From the NCBI RefSeq assembly GCF_004346685.1, contig NZ_SMCO01000005.1, positions 1 to 64,000 of the forward strand: DNA of 64,000 nt, read 5' to 3'. This stretch comes from Sulfurirhabdus autotrophica (GTDB lineage Bacteria; Pseudomonadota; Gammaproteobacteria; Burkholderiales; SMCO01). The translations under genes were made by a program, and so were the position numbers. A model generated the notes under the pieces. It did not search any database. It was not told the origin of the DNA and saw only the letters and a program-made list of their open reading frames with translations. This document shows positions 46,547 through 54,901 of this stretch, one piece after another (within the stretch, counting starts at the first letter, position 1; each line of letters opens with the position of its first letter).

Positions 46547-47295
46547 AAGTAAAACTCCATTTTCGTTCCTGCCAGTTCAATAATGTCATGATTTTTAAGG
46601 GCACGGGATTGCAGGCCTATGGATACACCATTCAATAAAGGGAATTCGCCTCCCTCAATATGAGTCAGAAAATAACCACCAGTACGGCGAGTAACCACCG
46701 CCATCTGTAAACCTGGCTTGCCAATTGTTGTAAGCGTTTTCTCTAACTGCAACTCATGTCCGGCACCTGGGCCGCTTAATATTTGCAACCCGGCAGAATA
46801 AGCGCTTACCTGTTCAATATAACTTTTCTTTCCCGGCACCGAGGCTTTTTTGGATCGCGATAACGGACCTGCTCTTTTCAGGGTATCGCCCAAAACATAA
46901 CCAGTTTGCTCTTTTTCCTCTGTTTCGGCCGTATCAGCTTCGATAGTTTCATCAAAATTCATTAACCACCCAAGGTCATCATCATCCTGTACCGGATTCT
47001 CTATTGGCTCGTATATATATTTCAACAAAAAACCGCCAATTCTGATTTCATCCTTCTCTTGCAGAACACATTTCTTCACTGGCTGATTATTTACCTGGGT
47101 ACCGTTGGTGCTATCAAGATCTTCCAGAAAGGAGTCGTTCCGAATGGTAATAACTAATGCATGTTCGCCGCTAACGGCTTCATGCTTTAACTGAATATCA
47201 TTATAAGGTTTGCGACCGATAGTAATTCGCTCTTTGTCCAGTGCGTATTCACCTTCTATCTGCCCATCCTGATTGTATACAATAAATTTTGACAT
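46540..47295 (-). CDS. FHA-domain protein (pair 2)
   Basis: 251 residues. The N-terminal FHA domain is canonical, with R28 (GRKPYND), S42, H45 (SGEH) and N64 (DSTNGT). A linker (about 100-165) rich in Asp/Glu and Lys leads to a degenerate FHA-like C-terminus (FPLLNGVSIGLQSRALKNHD). It aligns along its whole length with the FHA protein at 42706, so the two arose by duplication. It lies 32 bases after its PP2C partner. Confidence 0.88.
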   Translation of the reverse strand: MSKFIVYNQDGQIEGEYALDKERITIGRKPYNDIQLKHEAVSGEHALVITIRNDSFLEDLDSTNGTQVNNQPVKKCVLQEKDEIRIGGFLLKYIYEPIENPVQDDDDLGWLMNFDETIEADTAETEEKEQTGYVLGDTLKRAGPLSRSKKASVPGKKSYIEQVSAYSAGLQILSGPGAGHELQLEKTLTTIGKPGLQMAVVTRRTGGYFLTHIEGGEFPLLNGVSIGLQSRALKNHDIIELAGTKMEFYLK

Positions 47296-47327
47296 CGTTG
47301 AATATGAGTAAAAAAGCTAAGCGGGTA

Positions 47328-48134
47328 TCAAGAACTGATTACCCTGGCCAAAATCAGTGTAACATTATCGACGCCTCCCTGATCAAGTGTACGTCGCAAC
47401 AACTCCTCCACCCCCCATCCAAGTCGACCATCCATTTTGGTCAATATGGAATGTATTTCTCCATCATCCAACATATCATACAACCCATCTGAACATAACA
47501 GGAACAGGTCATCCGGGTTAACCTGTTGCTCGAACACATCCACCGTCACTCTGGGCTCCGATCCCAATGCTCTTGTCAGCATGCTGCGAGCTGCCACGCG
47601 CTGCCTTTCATCTTCAGGAAAAAAGCCTAGTTCGATTTGCTCCTGCAGTACGGTGTGATCTACTGTCAGTTGCTGCAAAACATCACCTCTCAAAAGATAA
47701 AGCCGCGAATCGCCAACATTGGCTACCGTAACTATATCCTCAGCAAACTGCGCCATAACGATCGTTGTCCCCATTCCGGCACATTCAGGCGAATGCAATC
47801 CAGCCTCATAAATAGCCAGATTAGATTTTTCAATTGCATTACACGCGCGCGCCATTGATGGCGTTAAATCATCGCCGTAAAATAAACCAATATCAGAAAC
47901 TGGTTGTTCAATATTTTTAATTTCGCTTATGACAGTGCTCACAGCGATTGCACTTGCTACCTCTCCAGCCTGACAGCCTCCCATGCCATCTGCAAGCACC
48001 ATCAATTTAGCAGCAGCATCACAGCCAAAATTATCTTCATTAATTAGGCGCACGCGGCCTTGGTCACTCCCGCAAGAAATCTCAAGAGCATAAGACTGTG
48101 TGTAAAACTTCGGCATTTCCAAAGCAGTGACCAT
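47328..48134 (-). CDS. PP2C-type Ser/Thr phosphatase (pair 2)
   Basis: 268 residues with the full PP2C motif set: GRVRLINEDNFG, LADGMGGCQAGEVAS, ANVGDSRLYLLR, LCSDGLYDMLDDG and GGVDNVTLIL. It shares these blocks and most spacing with the phosphatase at 43419, as expected for a duplicated phosphatase-FHA unit. No membrane segment is seen. The FHA gene follows in the same direction. Confidence 0.9.
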   Translation of the reverse strand: MVTALEMPKFYTQSYALEISCGSDQGRVRLINEDNFGCDAAAKLMVLADGMGGCQAGEVASAIAVSTVISEIKNIEQPVSDIGLFYGDDLTPSMARACNAIEKSNLAIYEAGLHSPECAGMGTTIVMAQFAEDIVTVANVGDSRLYLLRGDVLQQLTVDHTVLQEQIELGFFPEDERQRVAARSMLTRALGSEPRVTVDVFEQQVNPDDLFLLCSDGLYDMLDDGEIHSILTKMDGRLGWGVEELLRRTLDQGGVDNVTLILARVISS

Positions 48135-48254
48135 CTAGCGTACTCTATATCGTCAAATTGCATCACAGCAATAAAACAATGAATAAAAGGTAAAGTTGTA
48201 AAGCAATAAAACTTAACCGCTATTGTATAAAAATATCAATAAACTGATGCGTAG

Positions 48255-49607
48255 TTATCTTCTACAAGCTGAAACTGCTTCGTCAAGCCGGTCAACACTG
48301 ACAATTTCAATGCCTGGAATTGATTGTTTAGGCTTATTTCCCTTCGGAATAATCGCATAGGTAAAACCCAGTTTTACAGCCTCCTTAAGTCTTTCCTGTC
48401 CCCTTTGGACGGGTCTGATCTCTCCTGCCAATCCCACCTCCCCGAACACCACCATTTTTTCTGGTAAAGGTTTATTACGCAATGAGGACACAATGGACAA
48501 AAGCACTGCCAGATCAGCTGCTGGTTCGCTGATTTTTACCCCACCTACTGCATTCACAAATACATCCTGATCAAAACAGGCTATGCCGGCATGCCTGTGC
48601 AATACAGCCAGCAGCATCGCCAGCCTGTTTTGCTCAAGTCCTACAGAAAGTCGTCGCGGGTTAGGCGAATGTGCTTCATCCACCAACGCCTGCACTTCTA
48701 CCAGAAGTGGTCGCGTGCCTTCTTGTGTCACCATTACACAAGTACCGGGAACTTGCTGTTCATGTTGCGATAAAAATAGCGCAGATGGATTGCTCACGCC
48801 ACGCAATCCCTTTTCCGTCATAGCAAACACCCCTAACTCATTAGCGGGACCAAAACGATTTTTAAATGCCCGGATCAACCGAAAACTGGAACTGGGGTCG
48901 CCTTCAAAATAAAGCACAGTATCAACAATATGTTCCAATACACGCGGGCCTGCGAGGGAACCTTCTTTGGTGACATGCCCTACAAATATAATGGTTGTTC
49001 CGCTTTGTTTGGCAAACCGGGTTAGCTGCGCGGCACACTCTCGCACCTGCGCAACGCTGCCTGGTGCTGATTGCAGGGCTTCGGAGTAAGTTGTTTGTAT
49101 AGAATCAATCACTGCCACATCAGGCTTATGAGCTTGTAGTGTCGCCTGAATTTTTTCCAGTTGAATTTCTGCTAATAACTGCACCCCTTTTGCATCAAGA
49201 GACAAACGCCTCGCGCGCAGTGCAATCTGCTGAGCGGATTCTTCACCACTCACATACAGCACTTTGCGTTCAGTGCTCATATGGCACAGAGACTGAAGCA
49301 GGAGCGTTGATTTACCAATACCCGGATCACCTCCGATCAGGATAACTGTGCCATTCACCAATCCGCCACCCAACACGCGATCAAACTCGGACACACCGCT
49401 CGTATAGCGAGGTTCTTCCTTAGCTTCTACATCACTCAGGCTTTGCACTTCACTGGTCACTGAAAGTGCGTTATATCGCGCCTTACTTGTCTCAGCTATG
49501 GTTTCAACCAATGTATTCCAAGCGAAGCAATGGGGACACTGTCCTTGCCATTTTGTGGATTGCCCGCCGCATTCTGTACAGGTATAGATATTTTTTTGTT
49601 TAGCCAT
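48255..49607 (-). CDS. radA: DNA repair ATPase RadA
   Basis: 450 residues with an N-terminal C4 zinc finger (CTECGG ... CPHC, 10-30), a RecA-like core with Walker A GGDPGIGKS, the RadA-specific KNRFG motif and a C-terminal Lon-protease-like domain (about 290-450) that lacks protease activity in the family. It is a branch-migration helicase in homologous recombination. It lies 136 bases after alr in the same direction. Confidence 0.96.
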   Translation of the reverse strand: MAKQKNIYTCTECGGQSTKWQGQCPHCFAWNTLVETIAETSKARYNALSVTSEVQSLSDVEAKEEPRYTSGVSEFDRVLGGGLVNGTVILIGGDPGIGKSTLLLQSLCHMSTERKVLYVSGEESAQQIALRARRLSLDAKGVQLLAEIQLEKIQATLQAHKPDVAVIDSIQTTYSEALQSAPGSVAQVRECAAQLTRFAKQSGTTIIFVGHVTKEGSLAGPRVLEHIVDTVLYFEGDPSSSFRLIRAFKNRFGPANELGVFAMTEKGLRGVSNPSALFLSQHEQQVPGTCVMVTQEGTRPLLVEVQALVDEAHSPNPRRLSVGLEQNRLAMLLAVLHRHAGIACFDQDVFVNAVGGVKISEPAADLAVLLSIVSSLRNKPLPEKMVVFGEVGLAGEIRPVQRGQERLKEAVKLGFTYAIIPKGNKPKQSIPGIEIVSVDRLDEAVSACRR

Positions 49608-49743
49608 TCTATTGTTTTTACCTGAATTGGCGATTAACTACAATTGAACTATAGAAATTGATTATGACATTTAGTTTTATTGTGTTCAATGCTTTCCGCG
49701 AGCACCCAATTTTTTCTTACCACATTTGAAGTCAAACCGGAGC

Positions 49744-50814
49744 TCAAATCTCTACTACCGGCACCCTCGGAGCAAGTGCACAAAGCAATTCATAACTGAT
49801 TGTTCCGGCAGCTCGTGCCACTTCATCAATTGACATGCCATCACCCCAGAGCGTCACTTCACTTCCAACCTGCGCCTGAGCAATATCTGTCAAATCTACG
49901 TGTAGCATATCCATCGATACGCGGCCTAACGTTCTTGTCCGCTTACCCAGAACAAGTACAGGTGTACCGGTAGGCGCATGGCGCGGATAGCCATCGGCAT
50001 AACCACAGGCAACAATACCTACACGCATATCACGATCGGCCACAAAAGTTGCTCCATACCCGACACTCTCACCTTTTTGGATTGATTGCACTGCAATGAT
50101 CTGACTTATAAGGGTCATTACTGGCTGCAACCCTAATTCCTCAGCACTTTTATCAATAAAAGGGGAAGAACCATAAAGCATAATGCCAGGCCGCACCCAA
50201 TCACCATGCGAATCGGGATATCGCAAAATCGCAGCCGAATTTGCAAGACAGCGCATGTGATGCAAGCCTTGGACAACGCTGTTAAATGACAAAAACTGTA
50301 CTGAAATCCCTTTTTCATCATCAGCTGTAGCGAAATGCGTCATCAAGGTGATATTGTGAATCACTGCACAACTTTTAAGTATAGACAAAGCCTCATGAAA
50401 CGCGTCAGCCTTAAATCCCAGCCGATTCATTCCTGAGTTCATTTTCAGAAAAACGTCAATCTTTTTTGGCAACCATGCCTGCGACAGGATTTCCAATTGA
50501 ATTTGGTTATGAACCACAATCGACAAATGATGATCCGCAATAATCGGCAGCTCATCCGCAGAAAAAAAACCTTCAAGCAACAGGATAGATTTCCTGAAAC
50601 CCATTTCACGCAGGCAAATGGCATCTTCAAGCGCTAGCACAGCAATACCATCCACGTTGCCAATTAATACCTGCGCCACCCGCTTCAGACCATGGCCATA
50701 ACCGTTTGCCTTAATCACCGCCATAATTTTGGATTCAGGTGCGCACCTTCGTACAACATGAAGATTACGGTCAAATGCAGAAAGATTTATACGGGCTTGA
50801 AGAGGGCGAGACAT
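49744..50814 (-). CDS. alr: alanine racemase
   Basis: 356 residues. The PLP lysine is K35 in MAVIKANGYGHG, and the opposite-face catalytic Tyr is in ESVGYGATFV. The C-terminal beta domain includes GRVSMDMLHVDL. It converts L- to D-alanine for peptidoglycan. It is placed after dnaB, as in many proteobacteria. Confidence 0.96.
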   Translation of the reverse strand: MSRPLQARINLSAFDRNLHVVRRCAPESKIMAVIKANGYGHGLKRVAQVLIGNVDGIAVLALEDAICLREMGFRKSILLLEGFFSADELPIIADHHLSIVVHNQIQLEILSQAWLPKKIDVFLKMNSGMNRLGFKADAFHEALSILKSCAVIHNITLMTHFATADDEKGISVQFLSFNSVVQGLHHMRCLANSAAILRYPDSHGDWVRPGIMLYGSSPFIDKSAEELGLQPVMTLISQIIAVQSIQKGESVGYGATFVADRDMRVGIVACGYADGYPRHAPTGTPVLVLGKRTRTLGRVSMDMLHVDLTDIAQAQVGSEVTLWGDGMSIDEVARAAGTISYELLCALAPRVPVVEI

Positions 50815-50961
50815 GGATTGAATTGTAAAGTTAGGAGATACTAAAGCAAATTACTAAAACCTGAATATAACCAATCATAATGAAGAAAAACGCCTTAATC
50901 TAATTAATTGTAGCTTTTCAGATTCTGCGTTTATCTTGCAATGAAAAACAATGGACCCAAA

Positions 50962-52350
50962 TCAATATTGACCTGCATGAGCAAAGTTTTCAAACTTGGT
51001 ATATTCCCCTAGGAAGGTCAGACGCACTGTGCCAATAGGTCCATTACGCTGCTTACCGATAATAATTTCAGCGGTACCTTTTTCCTGCGTGTCAGGGTTA
51101 TAGACCTCATCCCGATAAATAAACAGAATAACGTCAGCATCCTGCTCAATAGCACCTGACTCACGCAAATCCGACATAACAGGTCGCTTGTTAGGGCGTT
51201 GCTCCAGACTTCGATTAAGCTGAGAAAGCGCTATAACTGGTACATTCAACTCTTTAGCCAACCCTTTCAATGACCTTGATATTTCAGAAATCTCAGTCGC
51301 CCTGTTTTCGCCATTCCCACTCCCGCTCATCAGTTGCAGGTAATCGATCACGATCAGGCCAAGCTTCCCATATTGCCGGTGAAGGCGGCGTGACCTGGCA
51401 CGCACTTCCATCGATGTCAATGCAGGTGACTCATCAATATGGATCGGGGCATCATTTAATTTTCCTACGGCGTAAGTGAGATTATGCCAATCATCATCCT
51501 GCAGCTTGCCCGTACGCACTTTATGCTGGTCCAAACGCCCAACAGAACCAATCATCCGCATGACTAACTGCGACCCACCCATTTCCATACTGAAAATGGC
51601 GACGGGCAAACCTGATTCAAGTGCAACCGTTTCCGCAATATTGATGGAAAATGCCGTTTTACCCATAGATGGCCGGCCAGCAACAATCACCAAATCTCCA
51701 GGCTGCAAGCCAGAAGTCATCTTATCCAGATCAGTAAAACCAGTGGGTATTCCGGTTACATCACTATTATTATCGCTGCGAAATAACTCATCTATCCGCT
51801 CTACAACCTGTGTCAGCAGCGGTTGAATATCCAAAAACCCTTGCTTTCCCCTTGAACCTTCTTCAGCAATTTCAAATACTTTTGCCTCCGCTTTGTCCAA
51901 TAATTCAGAAGCATTGCGCCCCATAGGGTTAAATGCACTTTCAGCAATATCAGTACCGACCTGCACCAGTTTCCGCATTACTGAACGCTCACGAACAATC
52001 TCTGCGTAGCGTCGAATATTTGCCGCAGAAGGCGTATTTTGGGCCAACCCTCCCAGATATGCCAAACCGCCTATGTTTTGCAATTCAGCACTACTTTCTA
52101 GAGATTCTGACACTGTAATAACGTCAGCGGGTCTATTCTGTTCAATCAGCTTGGAAATATGCCGATAAATCAGTTTATGATCATGCCGATAAAAATCGGA
52201 TTCCGTCACCAGATCTGCAATTTTTTCCCAGGCACTATTTTCCAATAACAATCCACCGAGGACGGATTGCTCAGCCTCTACAGAATGGGGAGGAAGCTTA
52301 AGGGACTCAACCTGCTGGTCAAGCATCATTGACGACACATTTTGAACCAT
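50962..52350 (-). CDS. dnaB: replicative DNA helicase DnaB
   Basis: 462 residues, with an N-terminal primase-interacting domain (about 15-120), linker, and RecA-like domain with Walker A GRPSMGKT and IDYLQLM. There is no intein. The frame starts at ATG 52350; a second Met at residue 8 is possible. It unwinds DNA at the fork as a hexamer. It follows rplI after a terminator. Confidence 0.97.
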   Translation of the reverse strand: MVQNVSSMMLDQQVESLKLPPHSVEAEQSVLGGLLLENSAWEKIADLVTESDFYRHDHKLIYRHISKLIEQNRPADVITVSESLESSAELQNIGGLAYLGGLAQNTPSAANIRRYAEIVRERSVMRKLVQVGTDIAESAFNPMGRNASELLDKAEAKVFEIAEEGSRGKQGFLDIQPLLTQVVERIDELFRSDNNSDVTGIPTGFTDLDKMTSGLQPGDLVIVAGRPSMGKTAFSINIAETVALESGLPVAIFSMEMGGSQLVMRMIGSVGRLDQHKVRTGKLQDDDWHNLTYAVGKLNDAPIHIDESPALTSMEVRARSRRLHRQYGKLGLIVIDYLQLMSGSGNGENRATEISEISRSLKGLAKELNVPVIALSQLNRSLEQRPNKRPVMSDLRESGAIEQDADVILFIYRDEVYNPDTQEKGTAEIIIGKQRNGPIGTVRLTFLGEYTKFENFAHAGQY

Positions 52351-52440
52351 CTGAACTCTTCGAGGAGAAATAAAATAAGCTATGCATGAAGCGTTAATAT
52401 TATCATTTTTGAAGGTAGCACAAGCTAACTTACAGAAATA

Positions 52441-52471
52441 AAAAAAGGGCTGTAACTACCAGCCCTTTTTT
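52441..52471 (-). terminator. rho-independent terminator after rplI
   Basis: AAAAAAGGGCTG and CAGCCCTTTTTT pair perfectly around a 7-nt loop. On the minus strand a run of T follows directly. It lies 24 bases after the rplI stop. Confidence 0.85.
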
Positions 52472-52495
52472 AAATCAGGTAAAACCAGTGATTAA

Positions 52496-52945
52496 TTAGT
52501 TTTCGCCGATTACAGTTACCGTGATATTTGCAACTACGTCAGTATGCAATGCAACAGTAATTGCATATTCACCAATCAGTTTCAACGGGCCTTCAGGCAG
52601 TCTGATTTCAGACTTTGGCACATCAAAACCTTTTGCTTTCAACGCTTCAGCGATATCTGCATTGGTCACTGAGCCAAACAATCTGCCATCCACACCCGCT
52701 TTTTGACTGATTTGTATGGCAAAGCCTTCCATCTTGGCGGCACGTGCCTGAGAATCAGCCAAAACTGCAGCTTGCGCTTTTTCAAGTTCAGCACGCTTCG
52801 CTTCAAACTCAGCCAGATTCGCTGCCGTAGCACGCTTAGCCTTACCCTGAGGAATCAAATAGTTACGCGCATAGCCGTCTTTCACCTTAACGACATCACC
52901 CAACTGACCCAGGTTTACCACTTTTTCCATCATAATAATTTGCAT
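52496..52945 (-). CDS. rplI: 50S ribosomal protein L9
   Basis: 149 residues, standard length. The N-domain opens [19 protein letters not shown] with the long connecting helix (about 45-75) and the C-domain follows. It is ten bases after rpsR and the last gene of rpsF-priB-rpsR-rplI. Confidence 0.97.
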   Translation of the reverse strand: MQIIMMEKVVNLGQLGDVVKVKDGYARNYLIPQGKAKRATAANLAEFEAKRAELEKAQAAVLADSQARAAKMEGFAIQISQKAGVDGRLFGSVTNADIAEALKAKGFDVPKSEIRLPEGPLKLIGEYAITVALHTDVVANITVTVIGEN

Positions 52946-52955
52946 AGCTGACTCC

Positions 52956-53183
52956 TTAATGCAGATCGGTATAGTGGAGCAATGCCAAGAAGCGAGCGCG
53001 CTTGATAGCAGTACCTAACTGGCGCTGAAAACGGGCTTTGGTGCCTGTAATACGCGCTGGAATAATCTTACCGTTTTCGTTGATGAAATCTTTCAACAAC
53101 TCAACATCTTTATAATCAACTTCTTTGATACCTTCGGCGGTAAACCGGCAGTATTTTCTACGTCTGAACATTTGACGGGACAT
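52956..53183 (-). CDS. rpsR: 30S ribosomal protein S18
   Basis: 75 residues with the family core [21 protein letters not shown] and the closing [13 protein letters not shown]. It pairs with S6 on the small subunit, matching its position in the rpsF operon. Confidence 0.97.
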   Translation of the reverse strand: MSRQMFRRRKYCRFTAEGIKEVDYKDVELLKDFINENGKIIPARITGTKARFQRQLGTAIKRARFLALLHYTDLH

Positions 53184-53186
53184 GAC

Positions 53187-53486
53187 TCACCTCTTCAATT
53201 CGAATTTATTAACGTGTAACACCAAGTGTGTACTCATACGGCTTTTGCGGGAGAGGAAACCATCCAGTTTCACATAGTCACCAATTTTTAATCGGTTAAC
53301 ATCCTGCGCCACTTTATCCAGTGCAACCGAACTTATCTCGCATTGCACCAGCCGTTTTCCACCTGCTTCTATTTGTTCTGACTCATGCCCAATTTTAAAA
53401 TTCACGATCGGGATGCCAGCAGGCGTATAACGTATTTCTTCCTTCTCAACAATCAGTCCGCACAGTACAACGCGGTTACAATTCAC
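53187..53486 (-). CDS. priB: primosomal replication protein N (PriB)
   Basis: 99 residues from GTG 53486, directly after the rpsF TAA. It is an OB-fold single-strand DNA-binding protein (RVVLCGLIVEKEEIRYTPAG), related to SSB, that helps PriA restart stalled forks. It sits between rpsF and rpsR as in most beta- and gammaproteobacteria. Confidence 0.95.
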   Translation of the reverse strand: MNCNRVVLCGLIVEKEEIRYTPAGIPIVNFKIGHESEQIEAGGKRLVQCEISSVALDKVAQDVNRLKIGDYVKLDGFLSRKSRMSTHLVLHVNKFELKR

Positions 53487-53885
53487 TTAAGCTACTGATT
53501 CCTGCGCTGCATCTGCATCGGATGAATCTCTACCGCCTTCATCACCACCTCTGGAAGGTCTGGCTCTTTCTTCCTTCATCATTGCTGAAGGCTCAGTCAC
53601 AGCTTCTTTCATCTTCGCGGTCAGATGACGTAGTACGGCATCATTGAATTTGAACGCATGTTCGAGTTCATCCAGAGTTTCCTGGTCACACTCAATGTTC
53701 ATCATCACATAGTGTGCTTTATGAACTTTCTGAATTGGGTAAGCCATCTGACGACGACCCCAATCTTCCAGGCGATGAATTTTGCCTTCTTTTGCAGTGA
53801 TCGTAGCGCGATAACGCTCGATCATTGCGCCCACCTGTTCACTTTGATCAGGATGAACGATAAATACAATCTCGTAATGTCGCAT
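53487..53885 (-). CDS. rpsF: 30S ribosomal protein S6
   Basis: 132 residues. The body is standard S6 ([40 protein letters not shown]). The C-terminal tail of about 35 residues is rich in Glu, Asp and Ser, as in proteins modified by glutamate ligase RimK. It is the first gene of its operon. Confidence 0.97.
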   Translation of the reverse strand: MRHYEIVFIVHPDQSEQVGAMIERYRATITAKEGKIHRLEDWGRRQMAYPIQKVHKAHYVMMNIECDQETLDELEHAFKFNDAVLRHLTAKMKEAVTEPSAMMKEERARPSRGGDEGGRDSSDADAAQESVA

Positions 53886-53998
53886 GTATGCTCCTTTTGG
53901 AAATAGCCTTCCGTTATGCGCGTCGGTAAGGCAAGGTTATAAACGGCTTATCTTTGATCCCGGCCAAGCAATTGACCAACAAAAACCAAAGAAGCGGA

Positions 53999-54028
53999 AT
54001 TATACAGGCAGTTCAATGGATTAATCAA
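53999..54028 (-). promoter_or_regulatory. promoter of rpsF-priB-rpsR-rplI
   Basis: Minus-strand TTGATT (54023-54028), an 18-base spacer and a perfect TATAAT (53999-54004), 113 bases before the rpsF ATG. The long leader could carry the known S6:S18 autoregulatory site, but I cannot fold it reliably by eye. Confidence 0.6.
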
Positions 54029-54102
54029 GATTAACAGAACATTTTGGGGCGCAGAGTGAATCCCTGCCCTCCCCTGAAGTGCGGGCTACTTTATTAAAAG
54101 GC

Positions 54103-54843
54103 CTACCCTTTCAAGGCTCTTTGCCGCTGTGTTTCATATAAGCAAACCCCTGTCGACACAGAAACGTTTAAACTTTCTACTGTACCAAACATGGGAATAC
54201 TCACGGTAAAGTCACACAGTTCTCGCGTTAATCGTCGCATGCCGGTCCCTTCAGTTCCCAATACCCAGGCTAACGGACCATCCAGCTTGGCCGTAAATAA
54301 ATCCTGGTCTGCATCCGCCGCTGTACCTGCTATCCATACACCCATATCCTTCAGATCACGCATCGTTCTCGCCAGATTAGTCACCGCTATATACGGCACC
54401 GTTTCAGCTGCACCGCAGGCTACTTTGCTAACTGTCTGGTTCAAACCGACTGCACGATCTTTTGGCGCGACCACCGCATGCACGCCAAAAGCATCTGCGG
54501 TCCTTAAACAGGCCCCGAGATTGTGAGGATCCTGAATCCCATCCAGAATCAACAGCAGTGGCGGTTCATTCAGGTCTTCCAGCAATTCCCCCAGATCATG
54601 ATGCTGCTTGACAGGCAACACCTTTGCCAGCACACCCTGATGTTTGTCATGACCAGCCATGCTATTTAAACGATCATTGGGCGTGATAACGATACGAATA
54701 GCATTTGTTTCTGCCAACTGTACAAGATCTCGCGCGCGCGCATCATGACGCCCACTATCCAAATACAGATCCACAATACTTTTAGGGTTCTGCCTAATAC
54801 GGCTGGAAACGGCGTGAAAACCGCTAATAATCAAACGTGACAT
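54103..54843 (-). CDS. rlmB: 23S rRNA (guanosine-2251-2'-O)-methyltransferase
   Basis: A 246-residue SpoU/SPOUT methyltransferase. An N-terminal substrate-binding domain (about 1-80) is followed by the knotted domain with [37 protein letters not shown] and [17 protein letters not shown]. It methylates G2251 in the 23S P-loop. It follows rnr in the same direction, the standard rnr-rlmB pair. Confidence 0.95.
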   Translation of the reverse strand: MSRLIISGFHAVSSRIRQNPKSIVDLYLDSGRHDARARDLVQLAETNAIRIVITPNDRLNSMAGHDKHQGVLAKVLPVKQHHDLGELLEDLNEPPLLLILDGIQDPHNLGACLRTADAFGVHAVVAPKDRAVGLNQTVSKVACGAAETVPYIAVTNLARTMRDLKDMGVWIAGTAADADQDLFTAKLDGPLAWVLGTEGTGMRRLTRELCDFTVSIPMFGTVESLNVSVSTGVCLYETQRQRALKG

Positions 54844-54901
54844 GAATAGATTTCTTTCTAAAAAAGCGCTGGGTGCGCATTAAGCACACCCATTACGATT
54901 G

